Assembly: GCF_949987515.2 (NCBI RefSeq)
Contig: NC_082688.1
Coordinates: 80,542,731-80,606,730 of the forward strand
Direction of reading: 5' to 3'
DNA: 64,000 nt
From: Delphinus delphis
Lineage: Eukaryota; Chordata; Mammalia; Artiodactyla; Delphinidae
In this document: positions 45,520 through 57,080 of the stretch, one piece after another
Layout: each line of letters opens with the position of its first letter
How positions within the stretch are numbered: position 1 is the first letter of the stretch
Notes under the pieces: generated by a model
Databases searched by the model: none
The model's input: the letters and a program-made list of their open reading frames with translations, nothing else
Told to the model about the DNA's origin: nothing
Made by a program: the position numbers and the translations under genes

Positions 45520-46640
45520 TTCTATTCCAGGCTTACTGCACTGGGTGCTTTCACTAAATTATCATTCATCAAGGAGGAAGTCCTACCTAAGACCTAGGAT
45601 CAGTGGGAAAAATAAGGGCGTCAAAGTCCTAAAACCTCACTGAATAAAGTTATTACCACCTGGATGCAATAGAACTATCCTCTCAAAATAATCTCTCCTA
45701 AGGGATATTACTACCACCCTGTTCTACCCAGCCTGACTGAGACATCGACTCTGAAACTAATTTCACATCCTGTAACTGCAAAGAACATCACCATCCCTTT
45801 CACTAGTTTTTGTTTAATTGCTCTTGGCTGGACTGAAGTGAGAGCATTTTAATGTGATGGAAAATACACTGGAGAAATTCTCAGAAGCCTGGGTTTTTTA
45901 TTTTCAAGTCTGTACCTAAGGTAGGTGAGTGAAATCAGTCATTTTTAAATGAGGCCCATTTCAGAAAAAGTCAGTAATAGGTGGCTGACATTTAGGAAGG
46001 TAGAATCAAAGTGTATAAATTCCAAAGAATTGTCACAACCTAGATAAAGCTAATCACAATTCAAACCTAATCTACTCACTTACAGTAAAATAAATGGTCA
46101 TAATCAAATACAGTATACCCTGCATGAAGAATGTGATAACTCGGAAAGAATGGTCTATATAGAATCTTTAAAAAAAAAAAAAAACCTTAAGCAAAAATGT
46201 ACACCATGCAGGGAAAAGGGTGACCTGACCGGCACATGGAATATTTTGGTCCCTTTGGCAGATCTCTGCATTTGGCAGATAGAAATGGGGGCTCCATGCC
46301 TATTAGTCATAAAGATACCCTGAAATTTCCATGTCACCAACAACCTTCTGATTAAAATTTGGCCTCTCATGAAGATTTTTCCACAAGAGATGTGAATGTG
46401 TTATTAACCAGAGGACCATATGCTGTTTGTTTGGCTGAAAATTAGTACAGTGACAATGACAATTTACAATATACCGTCAGTTTCTGAGGTATGTTTATGC
46501 CCAGAGCCAGCTAAGCTGTGTGGGCATGCTGACCTTTGAAAGTAGTAAACAAACAGTTAATGTGTGAATGAGTCTGTGTGAGACCTGTGTGGAATAGCCA
46601 AAAAGACTCCCTGGTAACACTGTTGTGCCTTGTTTCTTTA
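45520..46640. other. Upstream flank, unrecognised sequence
   Basis: About 1.1 kb with no young insert and no identifiable gene. Confidence 0.45.
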
Positions 46641-46652
46641 AACCCAGTTCCT

Positions 46653-46947
46653 GGGCTTCCCTGGTGGCGCAGTGGTTGAGAATCTGCCTGCCAATTAAGA
46701 GGACACGGGTTCCAGCCCTGGTCTGGGAAGGTCCCGCATGCCGTGGAGCAACTAGGCCCGTGAGCCACACTACTGAGCCTGTGCGTCTGGAGTTTATGCT
46801 CTGCAACAAGAGAGGCCGCGACAGTGAGAGGCCTGCGCACCGCGATGAAGAGTGGCCCCGGCTCTCCGCTGCTAGAGAAAGCCCTCGCACAGAAACGAAG
46901 ACCTAACACAGCCAAAAATAAATAAATAAATAAATAAAATTAAAAGT
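46653..46947 (+). mobile_element. CHR SINE intermediate between groups A and B
   Basis: The head and middle carry group A traits (GTGGTTGAGA, GTGCGTCTGGAG, AGAGGCCGCGACAGTGAGAG). The 3' end carries the group B extension (GCTAGAGAAAGCCC and an (AAAT)n tail). TSD CCAGTTCCT at 46644-46652 and 46948-46956. Confidence 0.88.
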
Positions 46948-47117
46948 CCAGTTCCTTCCTAACTCTACTAATTAATAACTTGTCCTTTCTAAACTTGTTT
47001 CTTCATCTATATAAAGGAGCTAAATTCTGCTTACTTTATAATGCATTGTCAGGTTCATACAAGATACTGCCTATGAAAGTCCTCAGAAAATAATTGGACC
47101 ATAAGAATTGTAAGGAA

Positions 47118-47467
47118 CGGACTTCCCTGGTGGCACAGTGGTTAAGAATCCGCCTGCCAATGCAGGGAACACGGGTTCGAGCCCTGGTCCGGGAAGATCC
47201 CACATGCCGCAGAGCAACTAAGCCCGTGTGCCACAACTACTGAGCCTGTGCTCTAGAGCCCATAAACCACGACTACTGAGCCTGCGTGCCACAACTACTG
47301 AAGCCTGCGCGCGTAGAGCCCGTGCTCTGCAACAAGAGAAGCCACCGTAATGAGAAACCCGTGCACCACAATTAAGAGTAGCCCCCGTTCACTGCAACTA
47401 GAGAAAGCCCACGCGCAGCAATGAAGACCCAATGCGGCCAAAACTAAATAAATAAAAAGAAAAAAAC
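47118..47467 (+). mobile_element. CHR SINE, group B
   Basis: Full-length copy. Its TSD is unclear because a second SINE was inserted directly after its tail. Confidence 0.9.
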
Positions 47468-47482
47468 AGTAAGTAGTGAGAT

Positions 47483-47709
47483 GGGACTTCCCTTGTGGTC
47501 CAGTGGGTAAGACTCCGAGCTCCAGTGCAGGGGGCCTGGGTTCGATCCCTGGTTGGGGAACTAGATCCTGCATTCATGCCACAACTAAGAAGTCTGCATG
47601 CCACAACTGAAAAAAAAAAAAAGGATCCCCCATGCGGCAACGAAGATCCTGCCTGGGGCAACTGAGACCCGGCGCAGCCAAATAAATAAATAAATATTAA
47701 AAAAAAAAA
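47483..47709 (+). mobile_element. CHR SINE, group E
   Basis: TSD AGTAAGTAGTGAGA at 47468-47481 and 47710-47723. An internal A run splits the copy near 47608. Confidence 0.92.
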
Positions 47710-47789
47710 AGTAAGTAGTGAGACAATTTATTACCAATCTGGGGGAAAGATTTAGAGCTACACTGCACTCTGTACCAAAATGGTTTAAA

Positions 47790-47980
47790 GATAAGGCGGT
47801 AAATATTTATTGTCTTCAGGCACAGTGCTATATATATGTCCATCTTATTTTTATCCCAATTACAAATATTCAAGGTAGATATTCAGATTTTACAGAACAG
47901 AGAGGAGAGGACACCTTAAATAGCAGACCCAGTATTCTAAACTATGACTTCAAAGCCTGCTCTTTCCACTAAACCAAGCC
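47790..47980 (-). mobile_element. MIR
   Basis: TTCAGGCACAGTGCTATATA, CAAGGTAGATATTCAGATTT and CAAAGCCTGCTCTTTCCACT fit reversed MIR. Confidence 0.65.
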
Positions 47981-48060
47981 GCCACTCAGCTTGGTTTAGT
48001 CAAAAAAAACAGCCTGATTTAGTGAACAAGAACTGTCATATTTTTAAAATAGAAACCTTG

Positions 48061-48285
48061 GGACTTCCCTGGTGGTCCAGTGGTTGAGCATCCACCTTCC
48101 AATGCAGGGTACATGGGTTTGATCCCTGGTTAGGGAACTAAAATCCCACATGCCATGGGGCAACTAAGCCCACACACCACAACTAGAGAGCCTGCACACT
48201 GCAACTAGAGAAGCCCACACACCGCAACGAAGACCCAGTGTAGCCAAAATAAAATAAATAAATTTTAAAATTTTAATTTAAATAA
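48061..48285 (+). mobile_element. CHR SINE, group D
   Basis: Imperfect TSD AAAATAGAAACCTTG (48046-48060) against AAAATAGAAAGGCTTG (about 48292-48307). Confidence 0.9.
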
Positions 48286-48479
48286 ATAAATAAAATAGAA
48301 AGGCTTGAAGGAAACAAATAAATATTCAAGCCATGGAGAAGCAGAAAGGAAGCAATCAACAGATAAAACAACTCTTAAATAGAAAACTTCTTTATGTAAC
48401 ATTAGAAAAAAGATAATAGATGGAGGAAACAAATTTTTGAATGTCTAATATTTTTACCATTAAAAAACCTCGTACATGG

Positions 48480-48686
48480 GCTTCCCTGGTGGCACAGTAG
48501 TTGAGAGTCCGCCTGCCGATGCAGGGGACACAGGTTTGTGCCCCGGTCCAGGAAGATCCCACATGCCGTGGAGCGGCTAGGCCCGTGAGCCATGGCCACT
48601 AAGCCTGCGCGTCCGGAGCCTGTGCTCTGCAACGGGAAAGGCCACAACAGTGAGAGGCCCGCGTACCGCAAACAAACAAACAAACA
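48480..48686 (+). mobile_element. CHR SINE, group A
   Basis: The tail is (CAAA)n instead of pure A. Imperfect TSD CCTCGTACA and CCACGTACA. Confidence 0.92.
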
Positions 48687-48697
48687 ACCACGTACAG

Positions 48698-48941
48698 GGA
48701 CTTCCCTGGTGGCGCAGTGGATAAGACTCCGCACTCCCAATGCAGGGGGGGTCTGGGTTCAATCCCTGGTCAGGGAACTAGATCCCACATGCATGCTGCA
48801 ACTAAGAGTTCACATGCCACAACTAAGGAGCCCACCTGCCGCAACTAAGGAGCCCTGGAGCCGTGACTAAGGCACCTGCCTGCCGCAACTAAGACCGAGT
48901 GCAACAAATAAATTAATAGGTAAATATATTTTTTTAAAAAA
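48698..48941 (+). mobile_element. CHR SINE, group E
   Basis: Inserted within 15 bp of the previous SINE. Several CAACTAAGGAGCC repeats are in its 3' half. Confidence 0.9.
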
Positions 48942-49149
48942 AGCTCATACAAATTGAGAACCTGAAATTTCTGTAGATAATAGGACAAAGCATACCAACA
49001 ATTCCTAAAAGAGGGAATAGAGCCCATCAACAAACATGGGAAGATGTTTGACTCACAATTCTTTAAGTTGAAAGTTATAACAATAATATGCATTTTGCCT
49101 ACCAAATTAATAAAGAGTGAAAATAATGGTGTTACTTAATGCTAATCAG

Positions 49150-49695
49150 TGTTTCATAAAAGAGGCACTCTCTTATTTGCCTAATAGAAATATATGTTGG
49201 CATAAACCCTTTGGAAAGCAAAAAGTTATATTAAAACTCCTTCATCCAAAGCAATTCTGGTACTCTGCCCTAAGGAAATAATTTTAAATATGGAAAAATT
49301 GTTATGTGGAAAAAAACGTTTCTCACAGCTTTATTTATAACAGCAAAAAATTGGAAGCATCTTCCACGTCTGACTGTAGAGGAATGGTTAAGTAAATTAT
49401 GGCATTCTTACTAGATCCCACACTATGCAGTCTTTATAAATAACATTTACAAAGAACATGCCAGGACATGGGGAAATGCTGGCTATATACTGCTAGGTAT
49501 AAAAAGCCAGAACCAAATCTGCTGGGTGAATGTAACTATGTAAGAACACTGTGCATAGGAAAAGCTATAAAAATACATCAAAAGAATATTAATATGGACC
49601 ATGTTTAGATAATGGGATTGTAGCTAATATTTTCTCATTTTCACTTCTGTATTTTCAAATTACCTTTAATACTCAAGTCTTTTATGATTTAAAAA
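49150..49695 (+). mobile_element. Old L1 3' region
   Basis: TCTGCCCTAAGGAAATAATT, TTATTTATAACAGCAAAAAA and GAACATGCCAGGACATGG match old L1 ORF2-end and 3' UTR. Confidence 0.65.
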
Positions 49696-49706
49696 ATGTT
49701 TAAACA

Positions 49707-49850
49707 GGGACTTCCCTGGCAATCCAGTGTTTAAGACTCCACGCTTCCACTGCAAGGGGTGCGGGTTTGATCCCTGGTCAGGGAACTAAGAAAACTAAGG
49801 ACTAAGATCCCTCATGCCCCGCAGCGCAGCCAAAAAAAAAAAAAAAAAAA
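49707..49850 (+). mobile_element. CHR SINE, group C, with small duplication
   Basis: TSD GTTTAAACA at 49698-49706 and GTTTGAACA at 49851-49859. AACTAAG is partly repeated near 49785-49805. Confidence 0.92.
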
Positions 49851-49968
49851 GTTTGAACAAAGCATTTAGAGCTGGGATATTGAAAGCTGTATGCTTTAAG
49901 AGAGGACTCCAAGATATATAAATATGAATATAATAACTTACAAGAGAAGACTGAATTTCTAGGGTGGC

Positions 49969-50341
49969 GTTACAGGCTGAATTATGTCTCCTTCAAATTC
50001 ATATGCTGAAGTCCTAACCACTAGTAGTATTACCGAATGTGACTGTATTTGGAGACAGTTTCTTTAAAGAGGTAATTAAGGTTAAATGAGGTCACTGGGG
50101 TGAGCAGTAATCCAATATGACTTAGGTCCTTATAAGAACATTAGTGAGAGAGGAAAGACCATGTGAAGATAAAGGGAGAAGATAGCCATCTGTAAGCCAA
50201 GGAGAGAAGTCTCAGGAAAAAAAACAAAAAACAATGCTGCCAACACCTTGATCTTGGACTTCTCCTGAACTGTGAGAGTTCTGTTGTTTAAATCACCCAG
50301 TCTACGGTACTGTCCTAGAGCAGGCCTAACAAACTAGTACA
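49969..50341 (+). mobile_element. MLT1-type solo LTR (MaLR)
   Basis: GTTACAGGCTGAATTATGTC, AATGTGACTGTATTTGGAGA, AACACCTTGATCTTGGACTT and CACCCAGTCTACGGTACTGT are in MLT1 order. It is noncoding and old; no internal retroviral region is present. Confidence 0.85.
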
Positions 50342-50689
50342 CATGGGATGTTAGAGCACTACTAAGCAGGAAGAATATGGACTGGCAAAGAATTGCCTTC
50401 CTTCCCCTTGGAAGAGATTTGTTTTCATTCTGGTAATTGCATAGTTGGGGAAGTAGAAAGACCTAGGACCATTACTGTCTGATGAAGAACAGGACACCCT
50501 GTTTGAATAAAAAAAAAAAAAAAAGAATAGGACACCCCACACACACCTTGTACCCAACCTTCATTGGTCCTCAAGGTCAGAGACCTCACTTAATGCATAA
50601 ATGTCTCCTTCAAAGACAATTGTATATCCATCCTTTATAGATTAAGTACGTTTTACATGTATAGAGAAATTATATTTTTAAAACACACC

Positions 50690-51060
50690 ACTCCTCTGTT
50701 CAAAAATCAACACGGTACTTTGAAAATAAGCATAAAATAACTCTGACTTTTTCTCAAAGCCCTCCACAGTCCAGTTCGTACTACCTGCTCCACTTTATTT
50801 ATCTCTCCTACCCATTGGAGCCCCTCCACTCCTGCATCGCAAGACCTTCATGACTCCCTACCTTCACTATCCGCCCAATACCTACACTTCCACAACGTAG
50901 ATCTCACCTCCTCTCCAGGCCCACCTCTCCAGGGAATCCCAGCCCTCCTTAATCCAGTCTCACAGTATTATTAACTCTTCATATGTGTGGATCTTGCTAC
51001 TCTAACAGACTATAAATTAGCAGAAAATCACAGCTGGTACTTGTTCTAAATTCCCACATG
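50690..51060 (+). mobile_element. L2-like LINE relic
   Basis: CACTCCTCTGTTCAAAAATC, CAAAGCCCTCCACAGTCCAG and the following layout fit L2 3' sequence, highly decayed. Confidence 0.5.
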
Positions 51061-51139
51061 GTCTAGCCCTCATGAGACTCAGAGGAGTGACTCTGTAAAT
51101 ACTTGTGGTTTAAAGAGAAAAGAAGGAAAACGAGCCCAT

Positions 51140-51335
51140 GTGAAGTGCCCAGTGCAAGATGTTTTATAGAAATTACTTTACTTTTCCACAGCAACTCTGA
51201 AGTACCATCATCATCATCATCATCATCACTCCTCAGAAAGAGTTAATTCAAAACATACTGCTAACAAGTTGCAGAGTCAGGATTAAAACCCAGGTCTCCC
51301 TAACTCCAAACATAGTGCTTTATTTTCTCCAAAAT
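51140..51335 (-). mobile_element. MIR with (ATC)n inside
   Basis: GTGCCCAGTGCAAGATGTTT, CAAGTTGCAGAGTCAGGATT and AACCCAGGTCTCCCTAACTC are reversed MIR. About seven ATC repeats lie at 51207-51228. Confidence 0.7.
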
Positions 51336-51349
51336 CATTAGTGTTTTTG

Positions 51350-51445
51350 CCTGCCCCTCCCCATGGGACTGTAAGCTTCTAGAGACAAGGGGAGCATGTC
51401 TTTTCATGTCTGAATTTCTAGCTCATAGCAGGCATACTCAGTATT
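51350..51445 (+). mobile_element. L2 3' end fragment
   Basis: GACTGTAAGCTTCTAGAGAC and TAGCTCATAGCAGGCATACT fit the L2 3' end. Confidence 0.6.
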
Positions 51446-51502
51446 TTTTAAATGAAGAGTGATACTTTCAATGGTTATCTTTTAAAATTCTGTTTTTCAC
51501 TT

Positions 51503-51831
51503 TTTTTTATATATTTTATTTATTTATTTATTGGCTGTGTTGGGTCTTCATTGCTGTGTGCGGGCTTTCTCTAGTTGCACCAAGCGGGGGCTACTCTTCG
51601 TTGCGGTGCAAGGGCTTCTCATTGCGGTGGCTTCTCTTATTGCAGAGCACGGGCTCCAGGCGCGCAGGCTTCAGTAGTTGTGGCTTGCAGGCTCTAGAGC
51701 ACAGGCTCAGTAGTTGTGGCGCACAGGCTTAGTTGCTCCATGGCATGTGGGATCTTCCCGGACCAGGGCTCAAACCCGTGTCCCCTGCATTGGCAGGCGG
51801 AATCTTAACCATTGTGCCACAAGGGGAGCCC
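51503..51831 (-). mobile_element. CHR SINE, group B
   Basis: Reverse copy with (ATTT)n tail. TSD TTCACTT at 51496-51502 and 51832-51838. Confidence 0.91.
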
Positions 51832-52081
51832 TTCACTTCTATGTTTTGCTTACAAGGGAGATGCAGAAACCAATACATACCCACCTGCATGTCCAAATTA
51901 TAACTCAGCAAATTCTAGAGATGGAAAGAATACAAGGCAAGTTTGACCTTGGGTTTATTGTTTGCCCGCTATGTGCCTAGCTTTGCTCTGGGCTCTGTGA
52001 ACAATTAAAAACAAAAAACCTGACACAGTGCTTCACTGTAGTAGGTGATAAATAAATGTCTACTGAGAAAAGGAAGAGAGG

Positions 52082-52402
52082 GACTTCCCTGATGGTCCAG
52101 TGGTAAAGAATCCGCCTTCCAATACAGGGGACACGGGTTCAATCCCTGGTGCAGGAACTAAGATCCCACATGCAGTGGGGCAATGCAGCCCGTGCGCCAC
52201 AACTACTGAGCTTGCGCACTTCAATGAGAGAGCCCACGTGCTGCAAACTACAGAGCCCATGCACTCTGGAGCCCACTCGCCACAACTAGAGAGAGAAAAC
52301 CAGCACGCCACAACTAGAGAGAAGCCTGTGAGCCGCAACGAAAGATCCCGCATGCCTCAACTAAGACCTGACGCAGCCATTAAAAAAAAGAAGAAAGAAA
52401 AA
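52082..52402 (+). mobile_element. CHR SINE, group D
   Basis: TSD GAAAAGGAAGAGAG at 52068-52081 and 52403-52416, identical. Confidence 0.93.
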
Positions 52403-52416
52403 GAAAAGGAAGAGAG

Positions 52417-53568
52417 ACAGACTAGGGGAAGGTGGGTTGCCGAATATTCCAGGCAGGGGAAGTTGTGTGAACAGCAGGCAGAGGGGGAAATAAACGCAAG
52501 GTAGGCTCAAAGAATAGTTTGGCTAAAGGGAGTGTTCTTTGGGGGTCAGTGTAGTGGATGATAAAATTATAGAGGTCAGTAGCATCTGATTGTATAGTAT
52601 CTTGATGCTAAGCTAAGGAATTTATTTCTTCCTATTACTAATCCCAGCTAAAATGCACTTTCCAGAGGAATTGGAATGTCAAATGGGTTTCTAGAAGCAG
52701 AAAAGCCTCCTTAGAGACGCTGAGGAATTAAGATCTAATGGTGGAATGACAGGTGGAGGGGTGGATATTTTAGATGAGGAGGCCACCCCCTCAGATCCTC
52801 TGCTGATATGGTGCCAGTTCTGCCAACTTGAGGGTGGGCAGCTGTGCTCGCTAAAGAAAGAATATTTTCACTCAGCACTCACTTGCCTGTCAATTTTCAG
52901 TTCCTGAGTAAACTTAAGCAAAACTTTCCTATTGGGCTTCCAAGAACATGCACATGGTAGTCGCCAGGAGAAATCTGCTCTGACAAGGATGAGGAAAATT
53001 CCCAGCCTGGCTGTGGAAGAAAGTGCACCTCCCATAGCACACTGGCAGGGGAAGGCGGGGGCTTAATAACCTGTTCAGCCCAGACCTTCCCTGACATTCC
53101 GCCAGCCAAACACTAATCTCCCAGCAGCCTGGGCCTTGTTCCGGGCCAAAGATAGCTCAGTATGGCCTTTTGCAGGGACAGAATGGCTACACCTGTTGGC
53201 TTCTTAAAGTAAGATCAAATGTCTTTGGGGTGAAGGACAAAACCACAGTGCTTCTCAACATTTCTGATACCGGGCTCTGCTCTAGGGGAAATTGTGACGT
53301 TAGGTCATGGATCTGGGAAATGACTTGTGAGCTCATCTCCTTCAGCTTCCTGGCAGGCAAGGAAACATTATCCTTATTGTGAAAAGGAGGATCTGAGGCC
53401 CAGAGAGATTAGCTGTTATGCTTTCCTCTCCCTAGGCTGCCCCTTTGATGAACAATTATTGTTGCCTACTAAATACATGCCTGAGACTAAATTGGACAAT
53501 GGGAGACAATGAATCAGATTCTGTCCTCAAGGCTTTCATAATCTATTAGGGAAACAGATATGTCAATT
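52417..53568. other. Upstream flank, mostly unrecognised
   Basis: About 1.15 kb with no young SINE. Parts near 53240-53570 look like decayed MIR. No gene recognised. Confidence 0.45.
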
Positions 53569-53569
53569 C

Positions 53570-54030
53570 TTTTTTTCTCCAGCTTTGATGAGATATAACT
53601 GACATATAACATTGTATAAATTTAAGATATACAATGTGATGATTTGATACACATATATGTTGCTGAATGTTTACACAATAGGGTTAGTTAACAAGTCCTT
53701 CACTTTACATTATTACCATTTTGTGGGGGTTTTGTTTGTTTGTTTGTTTTGGTGGCACTGTGTGGCCTGCAGGAGGGATCTTTGTTCCCCGACCAGGGAT
53801 CAAACCTGTGCCCTGCAGTGGAAGCACAGAGTCCTAACCACTGGCCTGCCAGGGAATTCCCTTTTTTGTGGTGTTGTTATGGTGAGAACATGAAAGCTCT
53901 ACTCTCATAGCAGCTTTAAGTATACAAGACAGTATTGTTAACTGTAATCACCATACTGTACATTAGATCTTCAGAACTTATTGTCTTATAACTGAAAGTT
54001 TGTATCCTTGACCAACATCTCCTCCATGTA
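53570..54030 (-). mobile_element. Old L1 3' UTR split by a SINE
   Basis: GATGAGATATAACTGACATA, CACTTTACATTATTACCA and CATACTGTACATTAGATCTT are reversed old L1 3' UTR landmarks on both sides of the SINE. Confidence 0.75.
53729..53861 (-). mobile_element. CHR SINE, group C, inside old L1
   Basis: Reverse copy with a (GTTT)n tail. TSD about TTTTGTGG on both sides. Confidence 0.9.
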
Positions 54031-54395
54031 AATCCTTCCAGTGTAGGAAAATACTAGAGAATTAATTATGCCAGAGGGGACGGGGATGGGGTACCAGCTA
54101 AGACCTCAGAGAGGAGAAACTATGCAAGCAGGATGTGAAAAAATGGAGATGCCTCTGGGTTAGAAAGGAGTAGGGGGGCATTCCTGGTAGGGAAGGGACT
54201 CCAGCATGGTCAAACGTCTGAAGACAAGACAGTGCAGAGCAAGTTCAGGGGAAGGTAAATGGCCCCATGAGGCTGGATATAGGGGTATAGAATGCAGTAA
54301 TAGTGATTAAGCTGGAAACATGAAGGACCTAGATAAAATTTAGAATTTTATCTTGAAGGCTGGAAGATCTGGCAGGGATTTCAGCAGAAATGTGT

Positions 54396-54617
54396 TGTTT
54401 TTTTTGTTTGTTTGTTTGTTTGTTTTGCGGTACGCGGGCCTCTCACCGTTGTGGCCTCTCCCGTTGCGGAGCACAGGCTCCGGACGCGCAGGCTCAGCGG
54501 CCATGGCTCACGGGCCCAGCCGCTCCGCGGCATGTGGGATCTTCCCGGACCGGGGCACAAACCCGCGTCCCCTGCATCGGCAGGCGGACTCTCAACCACT
54601 GCGCCACCAGGGAAGCC
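54396..54617 (-). mobile_element. CHR SINE, group A
   Basis: Reverse copy with a (GTTT)n tail. TSD CAGAAATGTGTT at 54384-54395 and 54618-54629, identical. Confidence 0.94.
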
Positions 54618-54894
54618 CAGAAATGTGTTTCTTAAAAATAATAAGTTATGGCGGCATTGTGGAGGATGACTGAACTGATAATGTTATGGACATTCCCACT
54701 CTTCATCCTCAGTCTGGAGATTTCAGGCCTCCCTGACCAATTTACCCCTTTATCTAACCTGCTCCCAGATTTCTTCAGAAAAGGCATGAGAGTCTGACAA
54801 CAGCTCAAATAGTGCCCATGTCTTACTTCCCTCCCAAATTAATTTAATCAGGTTCTTTAGGTGGCAAGGAACTAAATAACACTAAAATTACTTT

Positions 54895-54975
54895 CATTCA
54901 TTTATGCCAGAAGAATTTATTGAGTACATATTATGTGCCAGGTATTATTTTCATGGAGCTTACAATCTAGTAAGG
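54895..54975 (-). mobile_element. MIR/L2 3' fragment
   Basis: TTATTGAGTACATATTATGT and GCCAGGTATTATTTTCATGG fit a reversed old repeat 3' end. Confidence 0.5.
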
Positions 54976-55440
54976 AAACCAGGGTGTGCTGGAGCTGGCT
55001 CCTGTGGGCTCATGAGAGTCAATTGCTAAATTTTCAGAAATTTTGCAAGTCCTCAAAAATTAAATTACATAAACTTAAAGTTAAATAAGTTATATAAAAA
55101 AAAGATAATAAATATTCCAATTCATTGCCTTCTAATAATTTTACTATTATCTATGCTAATGTATCTGTGTGGTGGAAAAACTACATAATGGTGTGCTACT
55201 ATGCATTTCTTCCTAACTCATGTTCAGTGACATCATTGTTGGCAGCTTGAGATAGGCTATGGTGGGAGTATTTACCCACAGAAATCAGCAAATGCTACAA
55301 ATCAGGGCTAGTTTCGGTCATTGTCTAGACTTAAGAAAGTGATGGAGAAAATATGAATAATGCATATTAAAAATGTGTCTGTAGCTGTTACATTGTGGAT
55401 ACCACAAAAATTAAATAAATATTTTTCCACCATTCAAAAG
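54976..55440. other. Upstream flank, possible old DNA-transposon relic
   Basis: GTGCTGGAGCTGGCTCCTGT near 54985 and AATCAGCAAATGCTACAAAT near 55283 feel repeat-derived, but I cannot name a family. Confidence 0.3.
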
Positions 55441-55450
55441 CTGTCATTCA

Positions 55451-55717
55451 GGGACTTCCCCAGTGGTCCAGTGGTTAAAAATCCGCCTTCCAATGCAGAG
55501 GAAGCGGGTTCGATCCCTGGCCAGGGAACTAAGATCCCACATGCCGCAGGGCAACTAAAACTGCATGCCACAACTAGAGAGCCCACACTCTGCAACTACT
55601 GAGCCCGCGCACTCTGGAGCCCACACGCCACAAGTAGAGAGAAGCCCTTGCACCACAACGAAGATCCCACGTGCCGGCAACTAAAACAAATAAATAAATT
55701 TGTCAAATAAATAAATA
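55451..55717 (+). mobile_element. CHR SINE, group D
   Basis: Head GGGACTTCCCCAGTGGTCCA and (AAAT)n tail. Imperfect TSD around AAAAGCT...ATTCAG. Confidence 0.9.
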
Positions 55718-55824
55718 AAAAGCTATTGTTCAATTCAGCAAGTAAGTTGCTCATGTCTCTGATGAATGAGAGACGTTCCTACACTTTCCTCTTACTTACT
55801 GTGTGATAAGAAGTATACACATGT

Positions 55825-55943
55825 TGGGAATTCCTGGGTGGTCCAGTGGTTAGGACTCTGTGCTTCCACTGCACGGGGCACGGGTTTGATTCCTAGTCAG
55901 GGAACTAAGATCTCACATGCCAGGTGTCGTGGCCAAAAAAAAA
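55825..55943 (+). mobile_element. CHR SINE, group C
   Basis: TSD AAGTATACACATGT at 55811-55824 and 55944-55957, identical. Confidence 0.94.
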
Positions 55944-56171
55944 AAGTATACACATGTAACCCAGCAATTCTGCTCCTGGGTATATGTTAGAAAAAAACAA
56001 AAACACTAATTCAAAAATATACATGCACCCCAATGTTCAAAGTAACACTATTTACAATTCCCAAGATATGGAAGCAATCTAAGTGTACATTAACAGATGA
56101 AAGGATAAAGAAGATGTGGTGTATATATACAATGGAATACTACTCAGCCATATAAAAGAATGAAATTTGGC

Positions 56172-56372
56172 GGCTTCCCTGGTGGCGCAGTGGTTGAGAG
56201 TCCGCCTACCGATGCAGGGGACACGGGTTCGTGCCGCGGTCTGGGAAGATCCCACATGCCGCAGAGCGGCTAGGCCTGTGAGCCATCGCCGCTGAGCCTG
56301 CGCGTCCGGAGCCTGTGCTCCGCAAAGGGAGAGGCCACAACAGTGAGAGGCCCGCGTACCACAAACAAAACA
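56172..56372 (+). mobile_element. CHR SINE, group A, at an L1 deletion
   Basis: Good group A copy with a (CAAA)-like tail. No TSD is visible, and the L1 on its two sides is not contiguous. Confidence 0.92.
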
Positions 56373-56399
56373 AACTATTATGTATAAAATAAGCTACAG

Positions 56400-56758
56400 G
56401 GGCTTCCCTGGTGGCGCAGTGGTTAAGAATCCGCCTGCCAGTGCAGGGGACACAGGTTCGAGCCCTGGTCTGGGAAGATTCCACATGCCGAGGAGCAACT
56501 AAGCTCGTGCACCATGACTACTGAGCCTGCACTCTAGAGTCCACAAGCCACAACTACCGAGCCCTAATGCTACAAGTACTGAAGTCCGTGCACTCTAGGG
56601 CCCATGCTCCTCAACAGGAGAAGCCACCACAATGAGAAGCCCACGCACTGCAACAAAGAGTAGCCCCTACTCGCTGCAACTAGAGACAGCCCACACGTAG
56701 CAATGAAGACCCAAAGCAGCCCAATAAATAAATAAATAAAAATTACGAATAAATAAAT
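56400..56758 (+). mobile_element. CHR SINE, group B, in the L1
   Basis: TSD AAAATAAGCTACAG at 56386-56399 and 56759-56772. Confidence 0.93.
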
Positions 56759-56772
56759 AAAATAAGCTACAG

Positions 56773-56886
56773 GGGAATTCCCTGGTAGTCCAATGGTTAA
56801 GACCTGGGGTTTTCACTGCCCGGGTTCAATCCCTTTACAGGAAACTAAGATCCTGCAAGCCAAAAGTGGCATGGCCAAAAAAAAAA
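56773..56886 (+). mobile_element. CHR SINE, group C, in the L1
   Basis: TSD AGCTACAG at 56765-56772 and AGCTACAA at 56887-56894. It shares its target with the preceding SINE. Confidence 0.9.
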
Positions 56887-57080
56887 AGCTACAAGGATGG
56901 ATTGTACAACACAGGGAATATAGCCAATATTTTATAATAACTATGAATGGAGTATAATCTTTAAAAATTATGAATCACTATATTGTACAACTGTAACTCA
57001 CATAATATTGTACATCAACTATACTTCAATAAAATTTAGAAACAAAAATTTTAAGGAAATATACAGTTGTCCCTTGGTAT

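Larger units (their letters stand above)
55955..57050 (+). mobile_element. L1 3' region carrying three SINEs
   Basis: L1 pieces at about 55955-56171 (CCAGCAATTCTGCTCCTGGG, AATGGAATACTACTCAGCC), 56373-56399 and 56895-57050 (CAACTATACTTCAATAAAA). About 230-300 bp of L1 is missing at the first SINE, compared with the copy at 13690. Confidence 0.85.
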
